A DNA stretch of 64,000 nt from Mactromeris polynyma (taxonomy: Eukaryota > Mollusca > Bivalvia > Venerida > Mactridae), in NCBI GenBank assembly GCA_032209605.1, contig JASFXZ010000035.1, positions 1,121,001 through 1,185,000 on the forward strand, given 5' to 3'. The notes beneath the pieces are model-generated. The model was not told the origin of the DNA and searched no databases. It worked only from the letters and a program-made list of their open reading frames with translations. The position numbers were made by a program, and so were the translations under genes. The number at the start of each line of letters is the position of its first letter. Within the stretch, counting starts at the first letter, position 1. Shown piece after piece: positions 35,695-45,326 of this stretch.

Positions 35695-37419
35695 AACACC
35701 TGATAAAGATACCTTTACTTGAACAATAAACTGAGAAATCTTGCTTAATTATCATGGCTATACATGTAATAAAAGAACGTTTCAAATAAGGATTTTAAGC
35801 TGTTAATTCTGTTCAAAACATTGTGACAGGTAAAAAATTGTTGCGACAGGTAGAAAATGTCCTGTGAAGGAGAAAAAGTTTTCGCGTTGACTGACTGTAA
35901 AGAAATATTAGCCAAAGATAATATGGTTTTTAATGAAAGTGGTTATGATTATACACATAGGTCTTTCTAGTTTTGTAATTAGATGAAAGTAGTGAGGTAA
36001 AAAAAATTAATGCTCATTGGCAAAAAAGGCCAACTTCCCAAATCCAACAAATTTTAGGTGCTAATTGGCATGACTTACAATTGCCACTGTTAAATCTGAA
36101 AGGAGGGGAAATCAGAGATCTCAGGTAGCATTTGATGTCTCTTTTTGCCCTCTATCTTATTGGAATTGGTGGTTTTGAGTAGGAAAACTGACTTTATTAC
36201 TACATCTTGGGAATGGTTTAAGATTTATCTTACCCTTCCTATTTTAGAAATAGTCAGTACTGCGTTTGTGTTGCTAAAATCAAGGGTTGTGGTGACGTTG
36301 ACAAAATGAAAAAAATAGGGCCCTATGTAATGTAACAGACTAATAACATGTACCGTATGTGTAATTATGACATAAAAGACAAAAGATGCTGGCTCAGACT
36401 GTGTTTGCTTGATCATTTTAATGCATAAATTATATTATTATTATTAGGCAACATGGTACCAATCCATGAATTAGACAAATGAGTGGAGAGGTTGCAATGT
36501 GAGAAATCTCCCTATTGAGATTCCAAATCTCTCTCTTAAAAATCATGGAAAAACATTCTCAGCAGTCAAAAAAGTTGGGAAGCATGTAAAAAAAGAATTG
36601 CGCACCGCAAAAATGCTGTAAGAGTGTCTTCTATCGACCTCAACTGGCAGTCATGTAGGTCTTTCACTTAATGTCTGACACACTCAGGTTTTTTCAGCTG
36701 TTTTTATAGCCGTTATTCAGCTAAATTCTAATCGCCAAAAGTATTTATTTTCCAAATTTGAATGTAAAAATTCAGGTTTGCAATAGTCAGTGGGTGGGGT
36801 AAATTTTTTGAAAGTTTTTAATATATTTTAGTATTTTTTAATACTTTGTAAATGTCAGACATCTTCGTCAGAAATACACATAATTATATCAATAAGCATA
36901 ATAAGCATGCCAAGTAGTATTACCTAGTATACCACAATGTCATGGTAAGCATTAGTGACTTGCTAGAGCTACACTGTTTTGGATGGTCTTAAAATTTTTT
37001 TCCAGGAAACCTCGTTGTTTTGTGTTTACTGTCATTTCTTTGAACTTTTCAGGGTTCGATGAACTTCCGGTAGAGTCACGTGACCACGGACTAGCAGACG
37101 TAAAGGGGCATAATTGTGAACCGTACTGCGATAAACCGATAAAAAACTATTATTTCTTCATGAAATCATATAAACTTGCCAAAAAAAACAATAAAACATT
37201 AAGAAAAAACATCTGTCTTGATTAATGAGCACATTTTATATTATATTTTTGTTTAATTTTAAGTTTATCATATTTTTCCCATCGAACATCTCAAGGATTC
37301 ATACTAAAACAATTCGACCCGTATGCACCAAATCTCCATTCAGAGTAGTCATGCCTGCCATGCACCTACATAATCGTGGAATGCCTGGCTTGAACAAATT
37401 TTTTGATTATACAACAATG
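35695..37419. other. non-coding stretch
   Basis: No supported gene. AT-rich, with no element of clear ends. Confidence 0.4.
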
Positions 37420-38611
37420 CAGGCCCGGATCCAGAAATTCAAGACTGGGGGGGGGCCAATCCTGAGGACCAATGATCCCTCCCTGAAGGGGGGTCCGGGG
37501 GAACTCCCCCTGAATATTTGAACACTATAGGTATGAAATGGTGGCTTCTGGTGCATTTCGGGGTCTAAAATTTGAGGACTCATTCATGAGAATTGCACTA
37601 GTATTATTTTGTTAAAAATACAAAATCGACCAAATTATACAAGTACCAACTTTTTAAAAAATGTCCTGGGGACATCAATTCCTGTACCAACCCCAGTCAG
37701 ATCTCCCCCGGAAATTTTTACAATATAGTTATGAAATGGTGGCTTCTGGTGCATTTCTAGGTCTAATATTTGAGGACTCATTCATGAGAAATGACTATTG
37801 TATTACATGCATCTTGTTAAAAATACAGATCGACCAATTCATACAAGTACTAACATTTTACAAAATTTCCAGGAAACACCACTTTCTGTACCAACCCCAG
37901 TCAGATCTCCCCCGGAATTTTTTTACTATATAGGTATGAAAGGGTTACTTCTGGTGCATTTCGGGGGTCTCACATTTGAGGACTCATTCATGAGAATTCC
38001 ACTAGTATTATCTTGTTAAAAACGCAAAACGACCAATTCATACGAGTACTAATATGTTTTACCAATGTCCACTTGTTGACGATTCATTCAGGCCCAAGTA
38101 TTACATTCCCTTCCATAAATTATTGAATTGATTAAAACTATTTTAAGAAAACTTAAATGAATTCAGTAGAGCTAATATCAGGTTTGAATTTTGTACAACT
38201 CCCCATCAATTCTTTATCACTAAACACCACCACGACAGACCTCTGTTACATATGATGTTCAATAATCTGTGTTTTACAGATGCTTTCAACTTATGTATAT
38301 ATATGCATGATAAGGAAATTGAAAGCGCCTGGCTGATATAGAGTGAGCATACTATTCTTCTAGACGGTCTCAAGGCCAATCAACACAACAGGGGGCCAAC
38401 TTTTATGGCTACTGCTTCGGTCTCAAGGTCAATGAGCACAACAGGGGGCCAAATTTTATAGCACTTTCTTCAGCTATACTGGTAGTATACAAGAGGAAAT
38501 CGACCATAAATCTATGTATTGCATTTAAAATGCTAAAATAGTAGTGGATATAATTTTGTATTTAGGAATAGAAAAAGGTCACTCCACAGCCGGGCTGTGG
38601 ATCCGGGCCTG
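37420..38611. mobile_element. 1.19-kb non-autonomous hAT-like element, 7-bp duplication
   Basis: Inverted ends CAGGCCCGGATCC and GGATCCGGGCCTG are perfect. AACAATG lies immediately outside both (37413-37419 and 38612-38618). The left subterminal region is G-rich (GGGGGGGGCCA, GGTCCGGGGGAACTCCCCCT). The interior carries about three tandem units of roughly 200 bp sharing TATGAAATGGTGGCTTCTGG and TTTGAGGACTCATTCATGAG. CAGG-initial ends with a 7- to 8-bp duplication fit the hAT superfamily. No transposase is seen. Confidence 0.88.
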
Positions 38612-38618
38612 AACAATG

Positions 38619-40560
38619 TATAAATGATGTTTACACCTTTCGTTTAACTTCTCTCGTGTTTTAAAGCATGAAACAATCATTTCTTTGTCTTTTAAACTGG
38701 AAACTTGGTCCAGGAATATTGACCATAATAAACTGTTAATTCCACAATCAATAAAACGTACTGAGTTATATTTTCGTTTGTTTTGTATCCAGGTTGTGTC
38801 CATTTAATGTTTACAATATTCATTTTTCAAACAGGTGATCTAACAGGTTATCTACCGTACGCCGAGCATTGGTACATTTTGTTGTACACCGCACCAGTTT
38901 TACTCGTTCTATTTATATCTAGCAACATATTGTTTATACCGCGATTTTTTCACATGTCAAAATTCATCGAAGTTTACTCAAAGATTGCTTTAGTTTGTGA
39001 GCTGTTTACATCAGAAAGTCAGTTGAAACTTCTAATATTGCGGAATATTTGTTCCGATTTTACGCCGAGCATAGGTCGTACCACTTTACTGTTACTTTGT
39101 TTGTAGCATACAATTTAGTAAAGAAGTGCCTTGGGCTATGCTCTGTGTTTTGTGCAACTTAATAATCCATCAATTAATCTGGTATAGAGAGGGTATGACC
39201 AAACCTAGAGGTTAAACTTATGGTCTCTGAACAGTATTTCCCGGGAATTATCAGTCTTTTTGCCAACCCTGTACAGAGGTGTGAATTACTAGGATTAGCG
39301 TTGCTGGAACCAACCAGCAGTGTTCCGTTAGACTGCGGTCATCATCATCAGTGAGTCTTAGTATAAAATTAGTACATGTAGTATTTTTGTCGGAACCGTC
39401 TGGTGATGTCGGATAAGGCAGGGTGTCGTTATGAGCAGTTTATATTGATAATTGTACTAACAAACATTATCAAAAATATTTATGTAATCTTAAAATAATC
39501 TTAAACACAAATACCAAAGGGTTGCAATATCCTGTTCTATATCTAGCGACCGCAACGTTCGACGCCATTTTGAATTTACCTTCTACCTGCAGCCAAATAT
39601 CAATGTGATACAAATCGGATTTCAATCGATAAAATACGCGTACGGATAATTTATAGATAATAATCTTACTGGATATATAATTTTCTTCCTTAACATCATT
39701 TTATAAGTGCACTTGCAAATGCATATTTTGTAATGCGAGCCAATATTTCACGTCCATAAATCTAACTTTCGGTTTCGCGCGTGCCATTTTCCGGGAAAAC
39801 ATCGTCATAAATAATCTCTCGTTCGCGCGCGATTACGTTGCATCACGAGAAAACATTGCATCATCAAAGGCGCCGACGTGTCTGCGCATCTTTTGAAGTA
39901 AAAAAAATACGAAAATTTCGTATAAAACTCACAAAAAAGCTATAATTAGCGGTCAGGTGGTATTAAATTTATGTCTTGTCACTGTATCTAGGGACCCGGC
40001 ATTGTTTTTATTTGTTTTTCGTGTATTTTAAACATTTCTCCATCCAACTACGCCGAGGTCATAACTGTAAACCGCTGCGCATATTTTTGCGCAGGTCTAA
40101 TTCAAGACTGGGGTATTCCCGGACCGTTACCGGAAGTGTATCCGAATTTGAAACGGTGCGCATGTAGAATTATTCGGACGATGTAAACAATCGAAATTTA
40201 GCAATATTAACGCCAGAATATAACGTATGTTTCAATTGCGATGCATTTTATGTGATATTTAATTATCTTTTAGTGTTTGAATGTACGAAATTCATAAATA
40301 TTAGGTTCTCGGGCGTTTTAATACCACGTTATTTTCAGTTTGACCCATCCCATGTAAATTTGTTACTTTCGGTTTCATTTTTTTTTCAGTACTGTGTAAT
40401 TGTGAATGAACATAGATATTGTCATTCATGTTTTATATAGTTATAACATATTGTTTCCTACAGTTAGTATAAAATAATTCTTATGATTGTTCATCAGTAA
40501 CTATTAACAACCAAATTTAGAGGGTTAAAGCAATCGTTTTGCTACCCCCCCCTAAACCAT
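38619..40560. other. non-coding stretch
   Basis: A 107-codon plus frame at 38783-39106 has hydrophobic stretches but no family I recognise. It begins in a clear AT-rich run and I do not call it. CpG content is visibly higher at 39540-40180 than elsewhere (TTTCGCGCGTGCC, CGTTCGCGCGCGATTACG), but no exon was found beside it. Confidence 0.4.
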
Positions 40561-40563
40561 AGA

Positions 40564-41200
40564 ACAAGTTGAAAGTTCACTCTTGCTTCTACTTTCATAT
40601 TTTTATCCTCTCTACTATTTACTATACAGTCTTCTTTCATCATTATCTTTTTCACCAGATTTGTGTTAAACTGAAAGATAACATCCTGATCCCTTGTCAC
40701 TGGACAATTTATGATGAAATATATGTTTTTCATTTCTTCATAAGTATTCTTTATCAAATAAGGTATTGTGTAACACTTGTCATATTTTTGTCCTCTTTAC
40801 TATCTCTCTGTACAGTCTTCTTTCATCTTTATCTCTTTCCTTGGCTATGTGTTAAAGGTAACATCCCTTGTCACTGGACACTTTTATGATGAAATACATG
40901 TTTATCATTTCTGCATAAGTATTCTTTATCAAATAAGGTATTGTGTAACACTTGTCATATTTTTGTCCTCTTTACTATCTCACTGTACAGTCTTCTTTCA
41001 TCTTTATCTCTTTCCTTGGCTATGTGTTAAAGGTAACATCCCTTGTCACTGGACACTTTTATGATGAAATACATGTTTATCATTTCTGCATAAGTATTCT
41101 TTATCATTAAAATAAGGTATTGTGTAACACTTGTCATATTTTTGTCCTCTTTACTATCTCTCTGTACAGTCTTCTTTCATCTTTATCTTTTTCACTGGAT
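40564..41200. repeat. tandem array of about 180 bp, four units, left of the transposase-like gene
   Basis: CAGTCTTCTTTCATC starts at 40627, 40813, 40988 and 41167. Units share TAAGTATTCTTTATCA, GGTATTGTGTAACACTTGTC and CCTTGTCACTGGACA. The inner copies are nearly identical. The array ends about 30 bp before the start codon of the gene at 41232. The short frames over it are shadows. Confidence 0.93.
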
Positions 41201-41231
41201 AGTTCCATAATTAATATCAGTACCAATATTA

Positions 41232-42179
41232 ATGATGGAATCTCAACCTCTTAGTAACAATACTATCATTGACTATATTAAAAGTAGGAATATTGACAAA
41301 ACATGCACATTTTTGCTGTCCACCTTCAGAACCAAATTGTCATACAAAACATTGCAGAAAGATATATCACGCGTGTTTCAAAAATACCAACATTTAAATA
41401 AGAGTAAAACTCGTGTAAAAGGAAAAGAAAACCTTGACAGATTTTTGAATGCAACATACGAATTTCCTGTACCTGATACATTTTCTATGGGAAATGAAAA
41501 TAATGATAGTGTCACAATTGGTGACAAGAGTTTATTTGCTGCTGGTGATAATCCTGAATTAATGGCTGAGACATATAAAACTGTTGCTGTGAAACTTGGG
41601 GAGGAACTTATCAGTACTCAAACAGAAAAAGAAAAAATTGAACAACATTTGGATGTTGTAGTACAGGAAAAAGATCAGTTAAATGAAAGTTTTGAAAAAC
41701 AAGTTCATAAAATTGAAAGTCAAAAAAAGGTTTTAAAACGCTCGGCAAATCGCGAGAATTATTGGCGAGATAAATGTATGAAACTAGATGACAATAATAA
41801 TTTTGATGTTAATGACAGACAGGCTCAACTGAAAACTGAAGTACTTGAACTGAAGCAAATTTTAATTATGAAAGATAATGAAATAAAACATTTAAAACAG
41901 GGAAATGATGAATTGAAACTTGAAAATGTTGAACTTAAAAGAATTGAAAATTTGGAACTGTTTGATGAGCAGAGTAAAACATATGTAGCCCCCTTACATT
42001 CATGTGTTTATTCTTTACTTGATAATCAAGTGTCATGTCAAAATGTAAGTAATGTTATTAGATCTGTCCTAAAACTTTGCAACAAAAATCCTAATAAACT
42101 TCCTTCTCCAAGTACTGTAAACAATTGGTCTATAGAAAGAGGAATTATTATCTCGAATTCAAGTTGGGGAACAATGTAA
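41232..42179 (+). CDS. transposase-like protein, N-terminal part (before frameshift)
   Basis: 315 codons from the ATG to a TAA. The first 85 residues are basic and contain a short helical region (TIIDYIKSRNIDKTCTFLLS) and a QKYQHLNKSK segment. Next is an acidic linker, then a coiled coil (about residues 125-250, with EKIEQHLDVVVQEKDQL and LKTEVLELKQILIMKDNEIK), then a segment containing CVYSLLDNQVSCQNVSNVIR and PSPSTVNNWSIERG. The frame ends in an abrupt non-homologous tail after about residue 305. The neighbouring frame immediately takes over (NTTLHTDEASKYGSK), so the two parts belong to one gene with a one-base slip between about 42141 and 42175. Intronless, on the plus strand inside intron 1 of the NLR-like gene. 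I do not know a named family. Confidence 0.75.
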   Translation: MMESQPLSNNTIIDYIKSRNIDKTCTFLLSTFRTKLSYKTLQKDISRVFQKYQHLNKSKTRVKGKENLDRFLNATYEFPVPDTFSMGNENNDSVTIGDKSLFAAGDNPELMAETYKTVAVKLGEELISTQTEKEKIEQHLDVVVQEKDQLNESFEKQVHKIESQKKVLKRSANRENYWRDKCMKLDDNNNFDVNDRQAQLKTEVLELKQILIMKDNEIKHLKQGNDELKLENVELKRIENLELFDEQSKTYVAPLHSCVYSLLDNQVSCQNVSNVIRSVLKLCNKNPNKLPSPSTVNNWSIERGIIISNSSWGTM

Positions 42180-42270
42180 TAGTTCGAACACTACTCTTCA
42201 TACAGATGAAGCATCCAAATACGGATCAAAGTGGGGGGCTTTTGCAACACGGGATTCTGAGGGCAATTAT

Positions 42271-44130
42271 ATGGTTTTAGGACTCAGAGATATGGCCACC
42301 AAGTCTTCTAGTGACACACTTGATACTTTTAAGGAAATTTTATATGATATAGAAAATGTTTGTTCCAATGAATCTGAAAGTGGAAAAAAGTTATTAACCA
42401 ATATAAAAAATACAATGAGTGACAGAGCTGCAACCGAGACTAAATTTAATAGATTATTGTCTGAATACAGAGAAAGTGTTTTGCCCGAGATTGTACAAAA
42501 CTATAATGATATGTCTGAAGAGTCCCAGTTAGCAATAAGTAGGATGAACAATTTTTTTTGTGGTTTACATACCCTGGTGCATATGGCCGATGTTTCACAG
42601 AAAACTATTTACGAAATTGAGAAGCAACATTTTGACAATAATATACCAATTGACAACCCCACATTTGTAAAATCTGGACAGCCAGGGACAGTTAGACTGA
42701 TCCTTTCTGCATGCAAAGCGTTTGCAAGACGCGGCGACCAAAAAAATGGCTGTCACCTATCATTTAAAATCTTTATACAAGACTTTCTGAAAGTTAATAA
42801 CATTTTGGCTTTGCCTTTACAACCGTTAAAAGGAAACAGATTTAATATTCTGTTTTCAAATGCTGGACATGTTTACTTTTTACACACCAATATGATTGAA
42901 TTTTTAGAAAAGTCAAGTGTCGTCAATGGTCTACAAAAGAGTATTTTACATGATTTGAAAGTCCCTTTCTTTTTAGCTGGATGTAAAGCATTAGGCCTTG
43001 TGTGTAAATTTTTAACTACTCCACTGTGGAGAGTAATAGAAAGTAAGGACATTTCCATTTCGCAAATGAATGGACGTTATTTACAGCTTGTAGAATTTTT
43101 GGACACTGTTTTGAACAATTTAGAAGAATTCATGAAAGGAAATCTAATTTTATATAGTGATGTTCCAGTTAAAAAAGACAAAATATATGACAGTCTTGTC
43201 AATGAATCTGATTATGACAATCATGTATATTTGATACTCTCTGTTATATTACCAGCCCTTTCCAAATTACTTAAACGTCAGTATGCTGATCACCTTCCTG
43301 GTGGACACCATGAAGAAATTAATGTAGTAGAAACACAAAGTGTTGATAAACATAACAAATTCCCTGAAAGAATGTTCTCATATGTTGATCATATTTTGTC
43401 ATCCAAACCAAACATTAAAACTCTTGCCCTAGAGGCACAAATATCCTTCTCCCTAAATAAAACCTCTGAATGGCTGGAACATCAAGAAAATTTTGAAAGC
43501 ATAATTAAACAAAGTAGGTCTCGGGTTAAGAAAGAAAGAAATATATTTAAAATGAGAGAAAGTGTCATTTTGGCAAAGAGAATAGAAAAGCAACAAGATG
43601 ACTTCAGAAAAAAGGAAGAAACTGAAAGAAAAAGGATAGAAAAATTAGAACTTCAAACTGATGACATGTTATTTTATGGTCTGTGGCAAAATGCCCAACA
43701 GGTTGATGATGAATTACAAAAAATAAAATCAAAAACAGAAAAAGAAGAGGCTTTGAAAGTCCAGTTACGTTTTAGAAAAAATGTTTTTAAACAAACTTGT
43801 GCGAGCATCCCTAATGTGTATCTTTTCAGTAAATTAATTGACGGAAATAGAGTCAGTTTAGGTGTTGATGAACTGAAATCTAATGTCCTTTCATTAATAA
43901 CTAATGCATATGTAACACCACCACCTGATCGTTCACATATACTAGTAAGGAAAAAAATAAGTCATAAATGGATAGTAAATAAAGAAGACAAGTGGTACAA
44001 TGGTTATGTAATTTCTCAGGTGCCGGGATTTCCACAATGGTTTAATGTAAAATACGAAGATGACGACTCAATATATACCTCAAAACTAGGAGAGGAGTAT
44101 AAAGCAGGAGACGTTATCATTGAAGCTTAA
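42271..44130 (+). CDS. transposase-like protein, C-terminal part (after frameshift)
   Basis: 619 codons from the first ATG. The frame is open further upstream to about 42150, reading NTTLHTDEASKYGSKWGAFA. Pattern: an acidic residue in LHTDEAS; then NTMSDRAATETKFNRLLSEY; then FFCGLHTLVHMADVSQ; later KGNRFNILFSNAGHVYFLH; then CKFLTTPLWRVIE. The order D...D with a following Cys/His stretch and a 'PLWR' helical segment recalls RNase-H-fold DDE transposases, but I cannot place the last acidic residue. A charged coiled coil follows. The end is a Tudor/chromo-like module (KWYNGYVISQVPGFPQWFNV, KYEDDDSIYT). Proteins of this general shape are common in invertebrates as uncharacterised genes. A domesticated or still-mobile element is equally possible. 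Confidence 0.75.
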   Translation: MVLGLRDMATKSSSDTLDTFKEILYDIENVCSNESESGKKLLTNIKNTMSDRAATETKFNRLLSEYRESVLPEIVQNYNDMSEESQLAISRMNNFFCGLHTLVHMADVSQKTIYEIEKQHFDNNIPIDNPTFVKSGQPGTVRLILSACKAFARRGDQKNGCHLSFKIFIQDFLKVNNILALPLQPLKGNRFNILFSNAGHVYFLHTNMIEFLEKSSVVNGLQKSILHDLKVPFFLAGCKALGLVCKFLTTPLWRVIESKDISISQMNGRYLQLVEFLDTVLNNLEEFMKGNLILYSDVPVKKDKIYDSLVNESDYDNHVYLILSVILPALSKLLKRQYADHLPGGHHEEINVVETQSVDKHNKFPERMFSYVDHILSSKPNIKTLALEAQISFSLNKTSEWLEHQENFESIIKQSRSRVKKERNIFKMRESVILAKRIEKQQDDFRKKEETERKRIEKLELQTDDMLFYGLWQNAQQVDDELQKIKSKTEKEEALKVQLRFRKNVFKQTCASIPNVYLFSKLIDGNRVSLGVDELKSNVLSLITNAYVTPPPDRSHILVRKKISHKWIVNKEDKWYNGYVISQVPGFPQWFNVKYEDDDSIYTSKLGEEYKAGDVIIEA

Positions 44131-44139
44131 CGTACCAAA

Positions 44140-44319
44140 CAGTTGTCTAATAATCAATCAATCAATCAATCAATCAAGTTATTCCTTTGTGAAAGCGAAT
44201 CCAGTCATGACTATGGTATAACCTAGCATGGACTTTATCGCAATCACTAAATCCTTATTCTTTTGTATGTCGCTTTCTAATTAACGAAACATATGTTTAT
44301 GGATTTGTCAATCATTTAG

Positions 44320-44351
<32 letters not shown>

Positions 44352-44720
44352 GTTATTCCATTGTGAAAGCGAATCCAGTCCTGACTATGGTATAACCTAG
44401 CATGGACTTTATCGCAATCACTAAATCCTTATTCTTTTGTATGTCGCTTTAAAATTAACGAAATATATGTTTATGGATTTGTCAATCATTTAGTCAATCA
44501 ATCAATCAATCAATCAATCAAATTATTCCATTGTGAAAGCGAATCCAGTCATGACTATGGTATAACCTAGCATGGACTTTATCGCAATCACTTAATCCTT
44601 ATTCTTTTGTACATGTATGTCGCTTTCAAATTAACTAAACATATGTTTATGTATTTGTCAATCATTTAGTCAATCAATCGATCAATTAATCAGCAAATCA
44701 ATCATTTTATCAATCACCAA
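44140..44720. repeat. tandem array of about 172 bp, three units, right of the transposase-like gene
   Basis: TTGTGAAAGCGAATCCAGTC recurs at 44187, 44361 and 44531. Each unit includes CCTAGCATGGACTTTATCGC, TATGTCGCTTT and GGATTTGTCAATCATTTAGT, and starts with an AATC run of four to six tetranucleotides. It begins 10 bp after the stop codon of the gene. Unrelated to the left array. Confidence 0.93.
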
Positions 44721-45097
44721 ATATCAACTTTCAACAAACACTGAAATATATAAGCTATTTCATTCATGTATTTTAAGATATCTAACGTTATTGTTGCTTT
44801 CTTTTGTTTGCTACCTTTTAATTACATTTTAATTGGGAAAACGGCAGAAAAGTTCCAATTTTGTCTAATTTCAAAGGGCAATAACTCTATATAGGGTGGT
44901 CCGATTAAAAAAAATAATACATTTTTGTTTTTCTCCTGTCAATTGCTTTCCATTGATATAACACAATGCCATGATTTCTGGAAAAAAAAATTATCATTGT
45001 GGTCGCTACTATATCTAAATGTGTTTGAAGCAAAATAATGCTGAATAGTGAAATGCATTAAGCTAAAAAGCCCAAAATTACAAACAGAATTCCTTAC

Positions 45098-45326
45098 CGG
45101 CAGGTCCAGGATTCTGCTCTACCCCAGCCATGACTAAAAGTATTCGAACTAACGTCAGAGATCCTAACAACTTGACCACTCTGCCAAAGGTTATAAACAA
45201 TGACTTGAATCCACAACCACCACCTGGGACAAACATCCCAACTCTGCAGCGGTAGGTGTTAATATCAACACCCATATTTGAAAGAAATGTTGAGTTGTTG
45301 CCGGGAAAGTCACATCTCACATGAAC
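45098..45326 (-). CDS. 2A-peptide leader exon (exon 1) of the NLR-like gene
   Basis: 229 bp between an acceptor (CTCTATTTTCAG at 45327) and a near-ideal donor (GCCG|GTAAGG at 45098). The first ATG (45275) is in strong context (AAT ATG G). From it 59 codons plus one base read MGVDINTYRCRVGMFVPGGG, then CGFKSLFITFGRVVKLLGSL, then TLVRILLVMAGVEQNPGPA. GVEQNPGP fits the 2A ribosome-skipping consensus (V/I-E-x-N-P-G-P), with the usual hydrophobic helix before it, so the ribosome would skip between G57 and P58. An in-frame stop lies just upstream of the acceptor, so the exon begins in the 5' UTR and a further non-coding exon should exist. The dangling G and the two leading bases of exon 2 make a GAT codon (Asp), giving NPGP-A-D-EKYIFRYQ. 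In sea urchin, N-terminal 2A sequences occur on NLR-type proteins and can double as signal sequences. Confidence 0.7.

Larger units (their letters stand above)
13321..45326 (-). other. Five-exon 2A-HEPN-coiled coil-NACHT (NLR-like) gene, whole span
   Basis: Exons in transcript order are 45326-45098, 34439-34078, 20418-20350, 17424-16734 and 16094-13321. Introns all show GT...AG (donors GTAAGG, GTATGT, GTAAAT, GTATAC), and phases (1, 0, 0, 1) are consistent throughout. From the ATG at 45275-45273 to the TAA at 13323-13321 the model is 4,074 nt, or 1,357 residues. Layout: residues 1-57 leader ending in a 2A-like motif; about 60-203 DZIP3-type HEPN; about 240-420 coiled coil; about 505-830 NACHT and helical region; about 970-1004 acidic tract; the remainder a leucine-rich region. 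By family this is an NLR-like intracellular sensor. Known facts: HEPN domains are often RNases and NACHT is an oligomerising NTPase. Inferred: the join of exon 1 to exon 2. Intron 1 contains the transposase-like gene and intron 2 contains the LINE. Confidence 0.75.

Noticed and set aside
38783..39106. 107-codon hydrophobic ORF.
   Set aside because: No recognised family, no convincing splice or promoter context, and composition fits chance in AT-rich DNA.
40569..41064. Plus-strand ORFs before the transposase-like gene.
   Set aside because: They are the 180-bp tandem array read through. Identical peptides repeat with the unit.
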